Assembly: GCA_020444905.1 (NCBI GenBank)
Contig: JAGRHQ010000007.1
Location: 1 to 42,802, forward strand
Length of the DNA: 42,802 bases
Reading direction: 5' to 3'
Source of the DNA: Candidatus Competibacteraceae bacterium
Lineage (GTDB): Bacteria > Pseudomonadota > Gammaproteobacteria > Competibacterales > Competibacteraceae
The notes beneath the pieces are model-generated. The model saw only the letters and a list, made by a program, of their open reading frames with translations, did no database searches and was not told the origin of the DNA. Every line of letters begins with the position of its first letter. The stretch's first letter is position 1. Shown piece after piece: positions 31,858 through 41,143 of this stretch. Both the position numbers and the translations under genes were made by a program.

Positions 31858-34800
31858 ATGCGGATGAGCACTGAAAGCGAGTTAATCCCGTATCATGCGG
31901 CGCCGATCCTGGGAAAGGGTCCGAGCCTGGCGTTGGCGCCGCATCCGGACGATGAAGTCTTCGGTTGTGCGGGCGCGATTATGCGGCATGTCGCTGCCGG
32001 TGATCCGGTCACCGTGATTATTCTAACTGATGGCGGTGGTTTTCACCCGGACGGTCCAGATCGAGCGGCTTATGTGGCGCAACGCCGTCAGGAAAGCCGG
32101 ACTGCCGCCACCGTGCTTGGCTATGGCGAACCGATCTTTTGGGAATACCGGGACCGGGAACTGTGCTATGACGAAGCTCTGGTCAGACGGCTTTGCGCCG
32201 CTATAGCGATGACCGGCGCTTGCTGGTTGTATGCGCCTTCCCCTTACGAACTGCATCCTGATCATCGTCATCTGAGTTTGGCCGCCCTGGAGGCTGCTCG
32301 CCGGCAGGGCGGCGGTTTAACGCTGGCGTTTTACGAAGTCAGCGCGCCGTTGCCGCCCAATCGCTTGCTGGATATTTCCGACCTCCTGGAGCGCAAAAGC
32401 CAGGCGATGCGTTGTTTCACTAGCCAGTTATCCGCGCAAGCCTATGACCGGCATGTCGAGGCGCTGAATCGTTACCGCACGTACACGCTGCCCCGTGAGG
32501 TCAAAGCGGCTGAAGGCTATTGGGTCATCGCTGGCGATGCGGTCGCGGAAAGTTTGCGCATCCTGCGTCCTATGATGGCTGAACGGTGGCGGATGATCGA
32601 TGCTTCAGCCGCGGTACTGGGGCCGCGGGTCTCCGTGATCATTCGCACCATGGGCCGTCCCGAGTTGTCCGAAGCCCTCCACTCAATCGCCATGCAAACC
32701 TATCCCGGCATCGAAATTGTGGTGGTGGATGCTCGGGGCGCGGGTGAATTAACGCTGGAGAAAGCCCAGTCTCGTTTTCCACTGCGCATGATTAGCGCTG
32801 GCCATGCTCTGGGCCGGAGCGCCGCCGCCAATCAGGGATTGGACGCCGCTCAGGGCGAATATCTGATTTTTCTGGACGATGATGACTGGTTCGAGCCGGA
32901 TCATATTGCCGGACTGGTGGAAATCCTGGAAAGGGAATCCAGGACCATAGCGGCGTATGCGGGCGTTCGCTGCGTCCGCCGCTTGACGGAAGACCGCTGG
33001 GAAACGGTGCAAGTTTACAATGATCCCTTTGACGCCGCCCGATTGCGGCTGGAAAATTTTATCCCCATCAATGCCCTGCTATTTCGGCGAGCCGCACTGT
33101 CCAAAGCGCGTCCTTGTCGCTTTGACGAAGAACTTGATCTTTATGAAGACTGGGATTTCTGGCTGCAATTGTTGCAACACGGTGGATTTCAACACCGACC
33201 GGCGCTTTCCGCGAACTACCGGATTCACGAAAGCGGCGGACTGGGAGTAAGCGCCGACGAACAACAGGCGCTGGCGGCTTTTGAAACCTTGGTCGGAAAA
33301 TGGCGCTCGCAATGGAGTGATCGCCAACTCATGGACATGATGGCCCGCGCCCGGCATCTGGACCGATTACTGAAAACCACTGAGGAACAGCGCGCGCTTG
33401 CCGTGCGCAAATTGGATGAAACCGGTTTAGCCGTGCAATCACTGAAAGCCGCGCATGACAAAATTCAACAACAAGTCGAAGACCGGGATCGACAACTGGA
33501 GCAACTGCACAGTCGGCTTGAACAGCTTGTTGCAGACCGGAACCGCCAACTTGAGCAATCGGAAAACCGGATTCAACAGCTTGATCAGGAGTGGAAAAGC
33601 CGCTGCCAGGAACTTGAAATTCGATTGGAAGCCCGGCAACTCGAAATTGCGCAACTGGATCAGGACTGGCAATCCCGTTATGCCTGGGTGATGAACTCGC
33701 GCTCGTGGCGGTTGACCGCGCCACTGCGTGATGGCGTTCGCTGGCTGCGCGAGCGGCGCGACCGCCTGACGGCCATACTCGCGGACAGCGCCTGGCGGCT
33801 GGGCTTGATCGTTTATCGGGGTCCCGGTGGCGGGTTATTGCGTCGTTTGCCCTTTAACTGGAAGCAGGGAGCGCGCCGGTGGTTGCGCCAAGGGGTTATC
33901 ACTGCGCCTGGAGGAAGCGCCTTTGCCCGCGCATCCAGTGATGAAAATTCGCTGGTCAGCATTATCGTACCCATCTACAACCATGCTGATTATCTGGAAC
34001 AATGCTTGAGCAGCGCCCTGGACCAGACCTATCCCGAAATCGAAGTGATCGCAGTGGATGACGCGTCGACCGATCCACGGGTTCAGGAAATGTTAAATCA
34101 ATGGGCAAATCATCCACGGCTCCGGCTATTCGCCAACCCGGTCAATCGAGGCATTGCCGAAACCCAGAACCGGGCGCTGATCGAGTCGCGCGGCGACATT
34201 ATCGGATTTCTCGACTGCGACGATTATTTGCGACCGGATGCAGTGGAAACCTGTTTGCGTTATTGGCGCGAAGGGATTATTTACGCCCACTCGGCCCGCA
34301 TCAACGTGGATGAGAGCGGACGGGAAGTCAGCCGCATTTCCTTTGAACATTTGCCGCGTCAGGACTATTTTGCCGAAAACCTGGAGCGGATGTACGCAAC
34401 GCACTTCAAGCTGATCGGACGGGAAGCGTTCGCCCGGATTGGCCTGTTCGATCCGCGCTTGGATGCCGCGCAGGACTATGATTTGTTGATGCGGATCGCT
34501 TTTCACTACCCCAGTTCGGCGTTTATTCACGCTCCGGAATTCGTGTACCACCATCGCTTTCACGACCGGCAGGCAACCGAAACCTACAGCATCTCCCAGC
34601 GGGAAGCCACAAAGATCATTCAACACGAGGGACGCTTGCGGCAAGCCATTCGGGAAGGCCGGTTCGACCGCTTTCTGTCCATTATCATGCTGTCATTTGG
34701 CAAGCAGCGGCAGACATTGGCGGCGCTGGCAAGCCTGCAAGCGACCGTAAAGCCGCCGCACGAAATCATTCTGTTCGATAATGGCTCTGATTCCGAAACC

Positions 34801-35529
34801 GTCGCGTTTTTACATGAGCGCATCGATGGCCATTTCCCAACCGTTCGAGTCATTTACCATCCCACCAATCTGGGGCCAGCCGCTGGCCGCCGGGAAGCTT
34901 TGAAGCAGGCGCGCGGCGAATGGTTTTTGATCTTTGATAACGACGAGATCGCTGAACCTGGCTGGCTGGAGGAGCTGCTCATTCGGGCGTCGAGCCAACC
35001 CGATGTCGGAGCGGTCTGCTGCAAGGTGGCGTTTCCCAATCGACGCCTGCAATTTTCCGGGGGATTTATTCGGCGATTCGATGAAGAACTGATCGAATTG
35101 GGGCTGTACGACCGCGACCTGGATGTTGCTGATCTGGCCACCGCGGTCTTTCGTGAGTGCGACTGGTGCCCGATTGGCGCTACCCTGTTCACCGTCAATC
35201 CCGGGCCTTTTCTGCACGAGGGTTATCCCAATGCGTTTGAGGACGCCGGCGTTTCCATGGCGCTGCGCCGTCAGGGGTTGCGCTTGCTGAACAGCCCTGC
35301 TTCGTGGGTTTGGCACGAGCATTTTCTGTTTCAGGAAAAAATGGACATGAGAGAACGCTACGTCCGCAGCCGCTATAATCCAAAACGCATGTTGACCAGC
35401 ATCGCCAGTTTTTACGCCGAAACCGGGATGATTATCCAGGATGAATATGTCTGGCGCGAAAACGGATTGTTTGCCCTGAGCCGCGTGGAGTTAAAACAAT
35501 TGCTGGATCGATCCCGGACCGTGGCGTGA
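31858..35529 (+). CDS. PIG-L deacetylase fused to three GT2 glycosyltransferase domains
   Basis: The 1223-residue product contains four enzyme-like domains. Residues about 22-220 are a PIG-L/LmbE deacetylase with the zinc site ALAPHPDDEVFGCAGA and HPDHRHLSL (about 131). GT2 domain 1 (about 255-470) has VSVIIRTMGRPELSEAL and LDDDDW (about 340). A coiled coil (about 500-611, rich in QLEQ) ends in SRSWRLTAPLR. GT2 domain 2 (about 699-910) has SIIVPIYNHADYLEQCL and DCDDY. GT2 domain 3 (about 939-1223) has SIIMLSFGKQRQTLAAL and FDNDEIAEPGW. The start is the ATG at 31858 or 31864, since the open frame upstream overlaps the divergent gene. It probably deacetylates an N-acetyl sugar and adds several residues to a surface glycan. 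The next GT2 gene overlaps its stop. Confidence 0.9.
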   Translation: MRMSTESELIPYHAAPILGKGPSLALAPHPDDEVFGCAGAIMRHVAAGDPVTVIILTDGGGFHPDGPDRAAYVAQRRQESRTAATVLGYGEPIFWEYRDRELCYDEALVRRLCAAIAMTGACWLYAPSPYELHPDHRHLSLAALEAARRQGGGLTLAFYEVSAPLPPNRLLDISDLLERKSQAMRCFTSQLSAQAYDRHVEALNRYRTYTLPREVKAAEGYWVIAGDAVAESLRILRPMMAERWRMIDASAAVLGPRVSVIIRTMGRPELSEALHSIAMQTYPGIEIVVVDARGAGELTLEKAQSRFPLRMISAGHALGRSAAANQGLDAAQGEYLIFLDDDDWFEPDHIAGLVEILERESRTIAAYAGVRCVRRLTEDRWETVQVYNDPFDAARLRLENFIPINALLFRRAALSKARPCRFDEELDLYEDWDFWLQLLQHGGFQHRPALSANYRIHESGGLGVSADEQQALAAFETLVGKWRSQWSDRQLMDMMARARHLDRLLKTTEEQRALAVRKLDETGLAVQSLKAAHDKIQQQVEDRDRQLEQLHSRLEQLVADRNRQLEQSENRIQQLDQEWKSRCQELEIRLEARQLEIAQLDQDWQSRYAWVMNSRSWRLTAPLRDGVRWLRERRDRLTAILADSAWRLGLIVYRGPGGGLLRRLPFNWKQGARRWLRQGVITAPGGSAFARASSDENSLVSIIVPIYNHADYLEQCLSSALDQTYPEIEVIAVDDASTDPRVQEMLNQWANHPRLRLFANPVNRGIAETQNRALIESRGDIIGFLDCDDYLRPDAVETCLRYWREGIIYAHSARINVDESGREVSRISFEHLPRQDYFAENLERMYATHFKLIGREAFARIGLFDPRLDAAQDYDLLMRIAFHYPSSAFIHAPEFVYHHRFHDRQATETYSISQREATKIIQHEGRLRQAIREGRFDRFLSIIMLSFGKQRQTLAALASLQATVKPPHEIILFDNGSDSETVAFLHERIDGHFPTVRVIYHPTNLGPAAGRREALKQARGEWFLIFDNDEIAEPGWLEELLIRASSQPDVGAVCCKVAFPNRRLQFSGGFIRRFDEELIELGLYDRDLDVADLATAVFRECDWCPIGATLFTVNPGPFLHEGYPNAFEDAGVSMALRRQGLRLLNSPASWVWHEHFLFQEKMDMRERYVRSRYNPKRMLTSIASFYAETGMIIQDEYVWRENGLFALSRVELKQLLDRSRTVA

Positions 35530-36347
35530 CCTGTCTCGATGTCTCGATCGTCACTTATGCGCCCAACTTGACGCTATTAGCGGCTGTGTTGGAACGGCTT
35601 GACCAAGCCCTGGATCATGCTTGCCATCGAAGACTGCTGTCCGAGACGCGACTCACCGTGGTGGATAATGGCCCGGGTTCCAAGTGGCGGGAACCTCTGA
35701 GGAATTTGCTGGGTACGGCGTGTTCAACGGGAACGGTCGAGCTACTGAGCGGACAGGGCAATATCGGTTATGGCGCTGGGCATAATCTGGCGTTCCATCG
35801 CAGCCATGGCGACATTCACCTGATTCTGAATCCTGATGTATTGCTGGAGGAAGACGCGTTGAGCGAGGGTTTGATATTTCTGGCGGCGCATCCCGACGTT
35901 GGTCTAGTGGCTCCGGCGGCCTGGGATGAAGCGGGACGGCGACAATACCTCTGCAAGAGCTATCCGACGGTTCTTGATCTGGCGCTGCGCGGCTTTGCAC
36001 CGGCAGCGCTCCGGCGCTGGTTTCACAAACGCTTGGATCGCTATGAGTTGCGTGAACGAGTGAATGAAACCGTGCTCTGGGATCCGCCCATCGCCAGCGG
36101 TTGTTTCATGTTATGCCGACGGACGGCGCTGGAGCAGGTGGGTGGATTTCGCCCGGACTATTTTCTGTATTTCGAGGATTTCGATTTGAGTCTGCGGCTG
36201 GCGGCGGTTACACGCCTGGCCTGTGCGCCCACCGTGCGGATTGTTCATCAGGGTGGCTATGCGGCTCGCAAGGGAGTTCGTCATATTGGGCTGTTCCTGC
36301 GCGCTGCGGTATTGTTTTTCCATCGGCATGGGTGGCGGTGGTGGTAA
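35526..36347 (+). CDS. GT2-family glycosyltransferase (rhamnosyltransferase-like)
   Basis: A 273-residue inverting glycosyltransferase with the GT-A fold, of the WbbL/rhamnosyltransferase type. Motifs are DVSIVTYAPNLTLLAAVL, LTVVDNGPGSK, GNIGYGAGHNLAF and HLILNPDVLLEEDAL (the DXD-equivalent NPD), then SGCFMLCRRTALEQVGGF and YFEDFDLSLRLA. Relatives transfer L-rhamnose from dTDP-rhamnose, which the rfb genes in this window help make; that link is an inference. The start is a GTG at 35526 that overlaps the TGA of the preceding gene, implying translational coupling. Its end overlaps the start region of the epimerase gene. Confidence 0.88.
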   Translation: MTCLDVSIVTYAPNLTLLAAVLERLDQALDHACHRRLLSETRLTVVDNGPGSKWREPLRNLLGTACSTGTVELLSGQGNIGYGAGHNLAFHRSHGDIHLILNPDVLLEEDALSEGLIFLAAHPDVGLVAPAAWDEAGRRQYLCKSYPTVLDLALRGFAPAALRRWFHKRLDRYELRERVNETVLWDPPIASGCFMLCRRTALEQVGGFRPDYFLYFEDFDLSLRLAAVTRLACAPTVRIVHQGGYAARKGVRHIGLFLRAAVLFFHRHGWRWW

Positions 36348-37381
36348 CCAAGGATTTCTTCCAGGATCATCCCGTACTGGTGACCGGGGGAACCGGTTTC
36401 ATCGGTCATCGACTGGTTACGGCGTTGCTGGAACAGAAAGCGCGAGTGCGAGTGTTGATCAGGGAGCAGGGAGCAGGGAGCAGGGAGCAGGGGGCAGGCA
36501 TGGAGCCAGGAGCCGGAAGTCTGGAGCGAATCGTCGGCGATTTGACCGATGCCGCTAGCCTAGTTCGGGCTTGCGCCGGAATGAAAACGGTCTTTCACGT
36601 CGCCGGATTCGCCCATGCCGATGCCGGGAACACCGCCGAATTTGCGGCCCGGCACTGGGCGGTAAATGCGGAAGGGACGTTTCATCTGCTGGATGCGGCG
36701 CGGGAGGCTGGAGTAAGCCGGTTCATCTTTCTAAGCAGCGTCAAGGCCGTAGGCGATCCCGGCATGCATTGCGTCGATGAACGCTGGACTGCGCCGCCAA
36801 AGACGCCTTATGGTCAGGCGAAACGGGCCGCCGAGGAACGCGTGCTGGCGATCGGGCGCGAGTCGGCAATGCATACGGTCAATCTGCGGCCAGCGCTGGT
36901 CTATGGCCCAGGGATGAAGGCGAATTTGTTGCGATTAGTCAAAGCGGTGCAACAGAACTGGTTGCCGCCCCTGCCGGAAACCGGTAACCGTCGTTCGCTG
37001 GTGCATGTCGAGGATGTCGTGCAGGCCCTGCTGCTCGCCGCCCGGCATCCTGCCGCAGCCGGTCAGACCTATTTCGTGACCGATGGCCGGACGTATTCAG
37101 GACGGAAGTTGTATCGGCTGATTCGCCAGGCGTTAGGGCGACCGATGCCCGGTTGGACTGTTCCCGCCAATGTGCTGCGCGGCTTGGCGCAAATGGCTGA
37201 TGGCGTTCGCAGGCTGGCCGGTCGCCGCGATCCCAAGGCTCAGGCCATGTTGGACAAGCTGTTGGGCTGGGCCTGCTATGATTCCCGCCGGATTATCGCT
37301 GAATTAGGCTATCAACCGGTCTGGGATTTGGAACGCGCGCTGCCTGAGCTATTAAGGGGAAGTCAGAATAATGCAGACTGA
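36341..37381 (+). CDS. NAD-dependent sugar epimerase/dehydratase (extended SDR) with a heptamer repeat
   Basis: The 346-residue product is an extended short-chain dehydrogenase acting on nucleotide sugars. It has the Rossmann motif VLVTGGTGFIGHRLV, IVGDLTDAASL, FHVAGFAHAD, FIFLSSVKAVGD and the catalytic TPYGQAKRAAEE (Tyr and Lys), then LRPALVYGPGMKANL and SLVHVEDVVQALL. It resembles UDP-4-keto-sugar reductases such as WbpV, but the substrate is unsure. Between the second and third strands, residues about 40-56 (REQGAGSREQGAGMEPGAGS) are encoded by a GGGAGCA tandem repeat. The start is one of three closely spaced GTGs (36332, 36338, 36341); the longer frame from 36101 lies inside the previous gene and is rejected. 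Confidence 0.88.
   Translation: MVTKDFFQDHPVLVTGGTGFIGHRLVTALLEQKARVRVLIREQGAGSREQGAGMEPGAGSLERIVGDLTDAASLVRACAGMKTVFHVAGFAHADAGNTAEFAARHWAVNAEGTFHLLDAAREAGVSRFIFLSSVKAVGDPGMHCVDERWTAPPKTPYGQAKRAAEERVLAIGRESAMHTVNLRPALVYGPGMKANLLRLVKAVQQNWLPPLPETGNRRSLVHVEDVVQALLLAARHPAAAGQTYFVTDGRTYSGRKLYRLIRQALGRPMPGWTVPANVLRGLAQMADGVRRLAGRRDPKAQAMLDKLLGWACYDSRRIIAELGYQPVWDLERALPELLRGSQNNAD
36462..36496 (+). repeat. Heptanucleotide tandem repeat (GGGAGCA) inside the epimerase gene
   Basis: Four perfect GGGAGCA units (36462-36489) are followed by one unit with a single change (GGGGGCA, 36490-36496). Seven is not a multiple of three, so gain or loss of one unit shifts the reading frame. Confidence 0.92.
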
Positions 37382-38555
37382 TCCAACCAAGCGTCCAATG
37401 GAATTTCTGCCATGGTTGGCCGCATTGTTTGTCGGCGCGGCGCTGACCTTGCTGGCGGTGGTGCTGTATTACCAAACCGGCGGCTATAGCGAAGCCAATA
37501 TTCCATTACGCTGGAATGGCGCTGATTTACAAGTGGCGCGTGGTCAGGCCACAGCTCTGCCCGATGATCCAGGCGCTTTCACGATCCAGGCGGCGGATGC
37601 GCGCGGAGTGATATTATGGACCCCGCCTCGATGGATCAGCGCCGGTTTATATGGGAATCTGCTTTGGAAGATCACGGGTCTTGATGATCGGCATCCGCTG
37701 TATCCGATTTGGCGAACGAACGACGGGAAAGTGGGCCAGGCCAAACAGGCAACGAAAGTTTCTTCTGATCCTATCGATTTGCGAACCGAACCGGATTGGC
37801 AGGGAACGATCATGACCCTGGGTCTCTTTATTCCCGGTCCGTTGGCATCGCCTCTTATCGTGCGCCAGCTTGAATTGCGCCCGGCGGCATTAACTGCCGG
37901 AGAATGGCTGGAGCAGTTATGGCGGGAGTGGACAGCGCGAGAGGATTGGAGTCAGCGTTCAATCAATTTTGCCTCCGGCGCTACCGCAAGACCCTTGGGA
38001 TCGCCGGTTTTGTTGATCGCAATCTGGATGAGTCTGAGCGGACTGCTTTATGGGGGATGGGTGCTTGCGGCAGGTCAGCGGTTACGACCCACGCCGTTCG
38101 TAGCGCTGTTTCTGCTGGGTTGGTTGTTGCTCGATCTGCGTTGGCAGTGGGAGCTGAGCGGGCGTCTGGAGCATACGGTGGAACGCTTTGCGGGTAAGGA
38201 TGCAACCAGCCGGCGACTCGCGGATCTGGATGGCAAGCTGTACAGGTTTCTGCTGGACATCAGGCAACGTCTGCCGAAGCACCCGGTGCGATTGTTTATT
38301 GTCAGCGCCGATCCTAGCGGGTTTCTGGCCGGGCGCGCTCACTATCATCTCCTGCCTCACAACAACTACATGGGTTTTTTGCGACCGCCGACCGCCGCGC
38401 ATGAAGGTGATTATGTGCTGATTCTGTCCCCGTTGCCTGAAGTGCGATTTAATCCGGCTCCAGCGAAGTTGGAATGGGAGGATGGACAATTGGCCGTGGA
38501 AAGGTTGTATGAGGCGCCTCTGGGGGCGCTATTCCGGGTAACAGGGAACTCATAG
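37371..38555 (+). CDS. Membrane protein of unknown function in the glycan cluster
   Basis: A 394-residue protein with an N-terminal membrane segment (about residues 14-34, LAALFVGAALTLLAVVLYY), a non-cytoplasmic region of about 180 residues (RWNGADLQVARGQATALPDD, IQAADARGVILWTPPRWIS), two further membrane helices (about 210-230 and 238-252, FVALFLLGWLLLDL) and a C-terminal soluble domain of about 140 residues. I do not recognise the family. The gene overlaps the epimerase by 11 bases and is followed after 3 bases by a polytopic membrane protein, so the two membrane proteins probably act together, perhaps in sugar transfer on the periplasmic side. Confidence 0.75.
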   Translation: MQTDPTKRPMEFLPWLAALFVGAALTLLAVVLYYQTGGYSEANIPLRWNGADLQVARGQATALPDDPGAFTIQAADARGVILWTPPRWISAGLYGNLLWKITGLDDRHPLYPIWRTNDGKVGQAKQATKVSSDPIDLRTEPDWQGTIMTLGLFIPGPLASPLIVRQLELRPAALTAGEWLEQLWREWTAREDWSQRSINFASGATARPLGSPVLLIAIWMSLSGLLYGGWVLAAGQRLRPTPFVALFLLGWLLLDLRWQWELSGRLEHTVERFAGKDATSRRLADLDGKLYRFLLDIRQRLPKHPVRLFIVSADPSGFLAGRAHYHLLPHNNYMGFLRPPTAAHEGDYVLILSPLPEVRFNPAPAKLEWEDGQLAVERLYEAPLGALFRVTGNS

Positions 38556-38558
38556 CCG

Positions 38559-39983
38559 ATGGAAGGGTTCCGGGTGGGATTAGTGCTGATTATCCCGTGG
38601 TTGGCTGGGACGTTATGGGTGCGGGCGCTTTGGCGGGATGCGCAACCGGGTGTTTGGCCACTGGCGCTGGGTTATGGTTATTTGTTGGGCGGATTGGCGA
38701 CCGTGTTGCTGCTGCGTGCGCAGGCTGTCGCAGGTTTACCGATGGACTTTGCCGGTCCCTTGATCGTTTTAGGACTGCTGGCGCTGGCGGGGAGCGGGTT
38801 GGCGTGGCGGCGCATCCTATCCGCTCATCCTGACCTTCCTCCACAAAAGGCGCAAGCGCCTGATGAAACCTGGCAAACCCTCCTGTTCATTTTGCTGCTG
38901 GGCTGGCTGGGTTGGCGGTGCTTTGGATTGGCGCAGGAAATCGAGTGGCGCCCCCTGTATCCCTGGGACGCCTGGACGACCTGGATGGTGCGCGCCAAAG
39001 TCTGGTCGGAGTTGCAGCAATGGGTTCCGTTCGTCGATCCGCAAACCTGGCTTACGAGCGCTCACGGTTCGGCCTATACCCTTGCAGCCTGGAATTATCC
39101 TGAAACCGTGTCGTTGCTGGCGTTGTGGCCAACGCTGGCGTTTGGCGCATGGAATGAAACGGTTGCCCTGCTACCCTGGTTGGGAATTGCTGTCGCGCTC
39201 GGTTGCGGATTTTACGGTCAGGCGCGACTCTGGGGCGTGTCGCCACTGGTTGCGCTGATTTTCGTCTGGCTCTTGCTGTCGCTACCGATACTGGACACGC
39301 ATGTCGCCCTGGCCGGTTATGCCGATTTGTGGCTGGCGGCAACCTTCGGATTGGCGGCTTGCGCGTTCTTGCAATGGGCGCGGACCCGCGATCCGTGGCA
39401 AGGCATATTGGCGTTGCTGTTAGCCTTGGCCTGTCCCTGGATCAAGCATGAAGGTCTGGTCTGGGCGTTGCTATTACTGCCAGCGGCGGTCTGGGTATGG
39501 ACGCCGCGTCGCTACTGGCCGTGGCTGATCGGTGGATTCATCCTGTTGCTGGTAGGCTGGTGGGCGGCGGGCGGGTTTACTTTTAACATTGCCGGCCTGG
39601 GCAAAATCCGGTTGACCCCGGATACCATCCGATTGCCGCTGGTGGGCCGGTTCGAGTTGCATTACCACGATGTCTGGGGGCCCGTCATTCGTAACCTGCT
39701 GTTGCTCGGCAACTGGCATTTATTCGGCTATCTGTTGCTGGCCACCTTGCTGATGAGTCTTCCAGGCATCTTCGCGGAGCCGTGGCGCATGGCGGGAGCG
39801 ATGCTGGTTATTGCCGGGCTACTGGTGTTATTTATTCTATTCTTTCTTACGGACGCTCATCATTGGGCGCGGCAGTACACCAGCATTAACCGAGTGTTCC
39901 TCCATTTCGTCCCAGCTTTGTTATTCTGGATCATGACCATGTTGCATATCAAGGTTCCGACAACCCCGACCGAATCCCTATGA
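38559..39983 (+). CDS. Polytopic membrane protein, GT-C glycosyltransferase-like
   Basis: The 474-residue product has about ten to twelve hydrophobic segments (among them WPLALGYGYLLGGLATVLLL, LIFVWLLLSLPIL and MLVIAGLLVLFILFFLTDAH). A large loop with RPLYPWDAWTTWMVRAKVWS (about residues 130-150) and SAHGSAYTLAAWNYPETVSL resembles the acidic loop of lipid-linked-sugar-dependent GT-C transferases such as ArnT/PMT relatives. DAHHWARQYTSINR near the C-terminus is another polar loop. This family assignment is from overall pattern only. The gene ends overlapping the start of the nitronate monooxygenase gene. Confidence 0.72.
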   Translation: MEGFRVGLVLIIPWLAGTLWVRALWRDAQPGVWPLALGYGYLLGGLATVLLLRAQAVAGLPMDFAGPLIVLGLLALAGSGLAWRRILSAHPDLPPQKAQAPDETWQTLLFILLLGWLGWRCFGLAQEIEWRPLYPWDAWTTWMVRAKVWSELQQWVPFVDPQTWLTSAHGSAYTLAAWNYPETVSLLALWPTLAFGAWNETVALLPWLGIAVALGCGFYGQARLWGVSPLVALIFVWLLLSLPILDTHVALAGYADLWLAATFGLAACAFLQWARTRDPWQGILALLLALACPWIKHEGLVWALLLLPAAVWVWTPRRYWPWLIGGFILLLVGWWAAGGFTFNIAGLGKIRLTPDTIRLPLVGRFELHYHDVWGPVIRNLLLLGNWHLFGYLLLATLLMSLPGIFAEPWRMAGAMLVIAGLLVLFILFFLTDAHHWARQYTSINRVFLHFVPALLFWIMTMLHIKVPTTPTESL

Positions 39984-41143
39984 ACTGGCCTAATACTCCC
40001 CTTACCGAGCGACTTCACATTCGCTATCCCATTATCCAGGCGCCCATGGCTGGCGGCCCTGGCGCCCCTCATCTGGTTGCAGCAGTTTCTAACGCCGGAG
40101 GATTAGGCTGCCTGGCGGGCGGCTACCTGTGGCCCGACGCCCTGCTTCAGGCCATTTCCGAGGTGCGCAGCCTGACGGATCAACCGTTTGCAGTCAATCT
40201 GTCGGCGGGACATCCGGCTAAAATGGATGCCGAACGCATCGCCCGCGCCGGTGAGTTACTGGCGCCCTATCGCGCTGAATTGGGTTTATCAGCCGAATTG
40301 CCTCCTTTGCCAGAATTGCCGGGGCTCGATGAGCAACTCGACGTGATTCTGGAAACCCGGATACCTGTGCTGAACTTCACCTTCGGCATACCTGACGCTC
40401 AGTATTTGAACCTGCTGCGGGAAGCCGGAATCATCCTGTTAGGCGCTGCCACTCACCTGTTGGAAGCGATTGTCCTGGAAGAAAGCGGCGTCGATTTCAT
40501 CATCGCCCAGGGCGCTGAGGCTGGCGGACATCGCAGCACTTTCATTGGCCACCCCGAACAGGGTCTGGTGGGTACTTTGACATTGACGCCGCTGTTGGCC
40601 AAGCATGTTTCAACACCGATTATCGCGGCGGGCGGCATTATGGATGGACGCGGCATCGCCGCTGCATGGATGCTGGGCGCAGCCGGAGTACAAATGGGCA
40701 CGGCTTTTCTGGCCTGTCCGGAAAGCGGCGCTCATCCCGCCTATAAGGCGCTGTTGAGTCAAGGCAGCGAAATCGCTACCACACTCAGCCGAGTCTTTAC
40801 TGGTCGCCATGGCCGGGTGCTTCGCAACCGCCTGGTCAACGAGCTGCACACCTGTGAGGCTGATTTACCTGGGTTTCCGCTGCAACTCTTTCTAACCCAG
40901 GATTTGCGGCAAGCCGCTGCTGAACGGGGCCTGACGGACTTTATGGCCTTGTGGGCCGGCCAGGGATGTCATCTGTGCGAAGAGCGATCCGCAACCGAGT
41001 TGATCGCCGCCTGGGTAGAGCAAACATCAAATCTGTTAGGCAGGAACGAACCGCCCCTGGAACCTGTTCGCGCATTGCAACCCACTGTCGATCATGAGAA
41101 AGCGGTCGATAACGATCCCGTCGATCCCGGTTGCTTCATCTAA
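39980..41143 (+). CDS. Nitronate monooxygenase (2-nitropropane dioxygenase family)
   Basis: An FMN-dependent TIM-barrel enzyme that oxidises alkyl nitronates such as propionate-3-nitronate, probably for detoxification. The 387 residues include YPIIQAPMAGGPGAPHLVAA, NAGGLGCLAGGYL, FAVNLSAGHPAK (FMN-binding loops) and IIAQGAEAGGHRSTFIGHP with the catalytic His (about residue 182). AAGGIMDGRGIAAAWMLGAA and GVQMGTAFLACPES bind the phosphate. The pattern is that of class I enzymes. The ATG at 39980 overlaps the previous stop, but the function is unrelated to glycan assembly. It is convergent with ampD, and their stops overlap by 4 bases. Confidence 0.92.
   Translation: MNWPNTPLTERLHIRYPIIQAPMAGGPGAPHLVAAVSNAGGLGCLAGGYLWPDALLQAISEVRSLTDQPFAVNLSAGHPAKMDAERIARAGELLAPYRAELGLSAELPPLPELPGLDEQLDVILETRIPVLNFTFGIPDAQYLNLLREAGIILLGAATHLLEAIVLEESGVDFIIAQGAEAGGHRSTFIGHPEQGLVGTLTLTPLLAKHVSTPIIAAGGIMDGRGIAAAWMLGAAGVQMGTAFLACPESGAHPAYKALLSQGSEIATTLSRVFTGRHGRVLRNRLVNELHTCEADLPGFPLQLFLTQDLRQAAAERGLTDFMALWAGQGCHLCEERSATELIAAWVEQTSNLLGRNEPPLEPVRALQPTVDHEKAVDNDPVDPGCFI

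Noticed and set aside
36101-36340. Upstream extension of the epimerase frame
   Set aside because: It overlaps the well-supported GT2 gene in another frame, and the Rossmann fold begins only after 36341.
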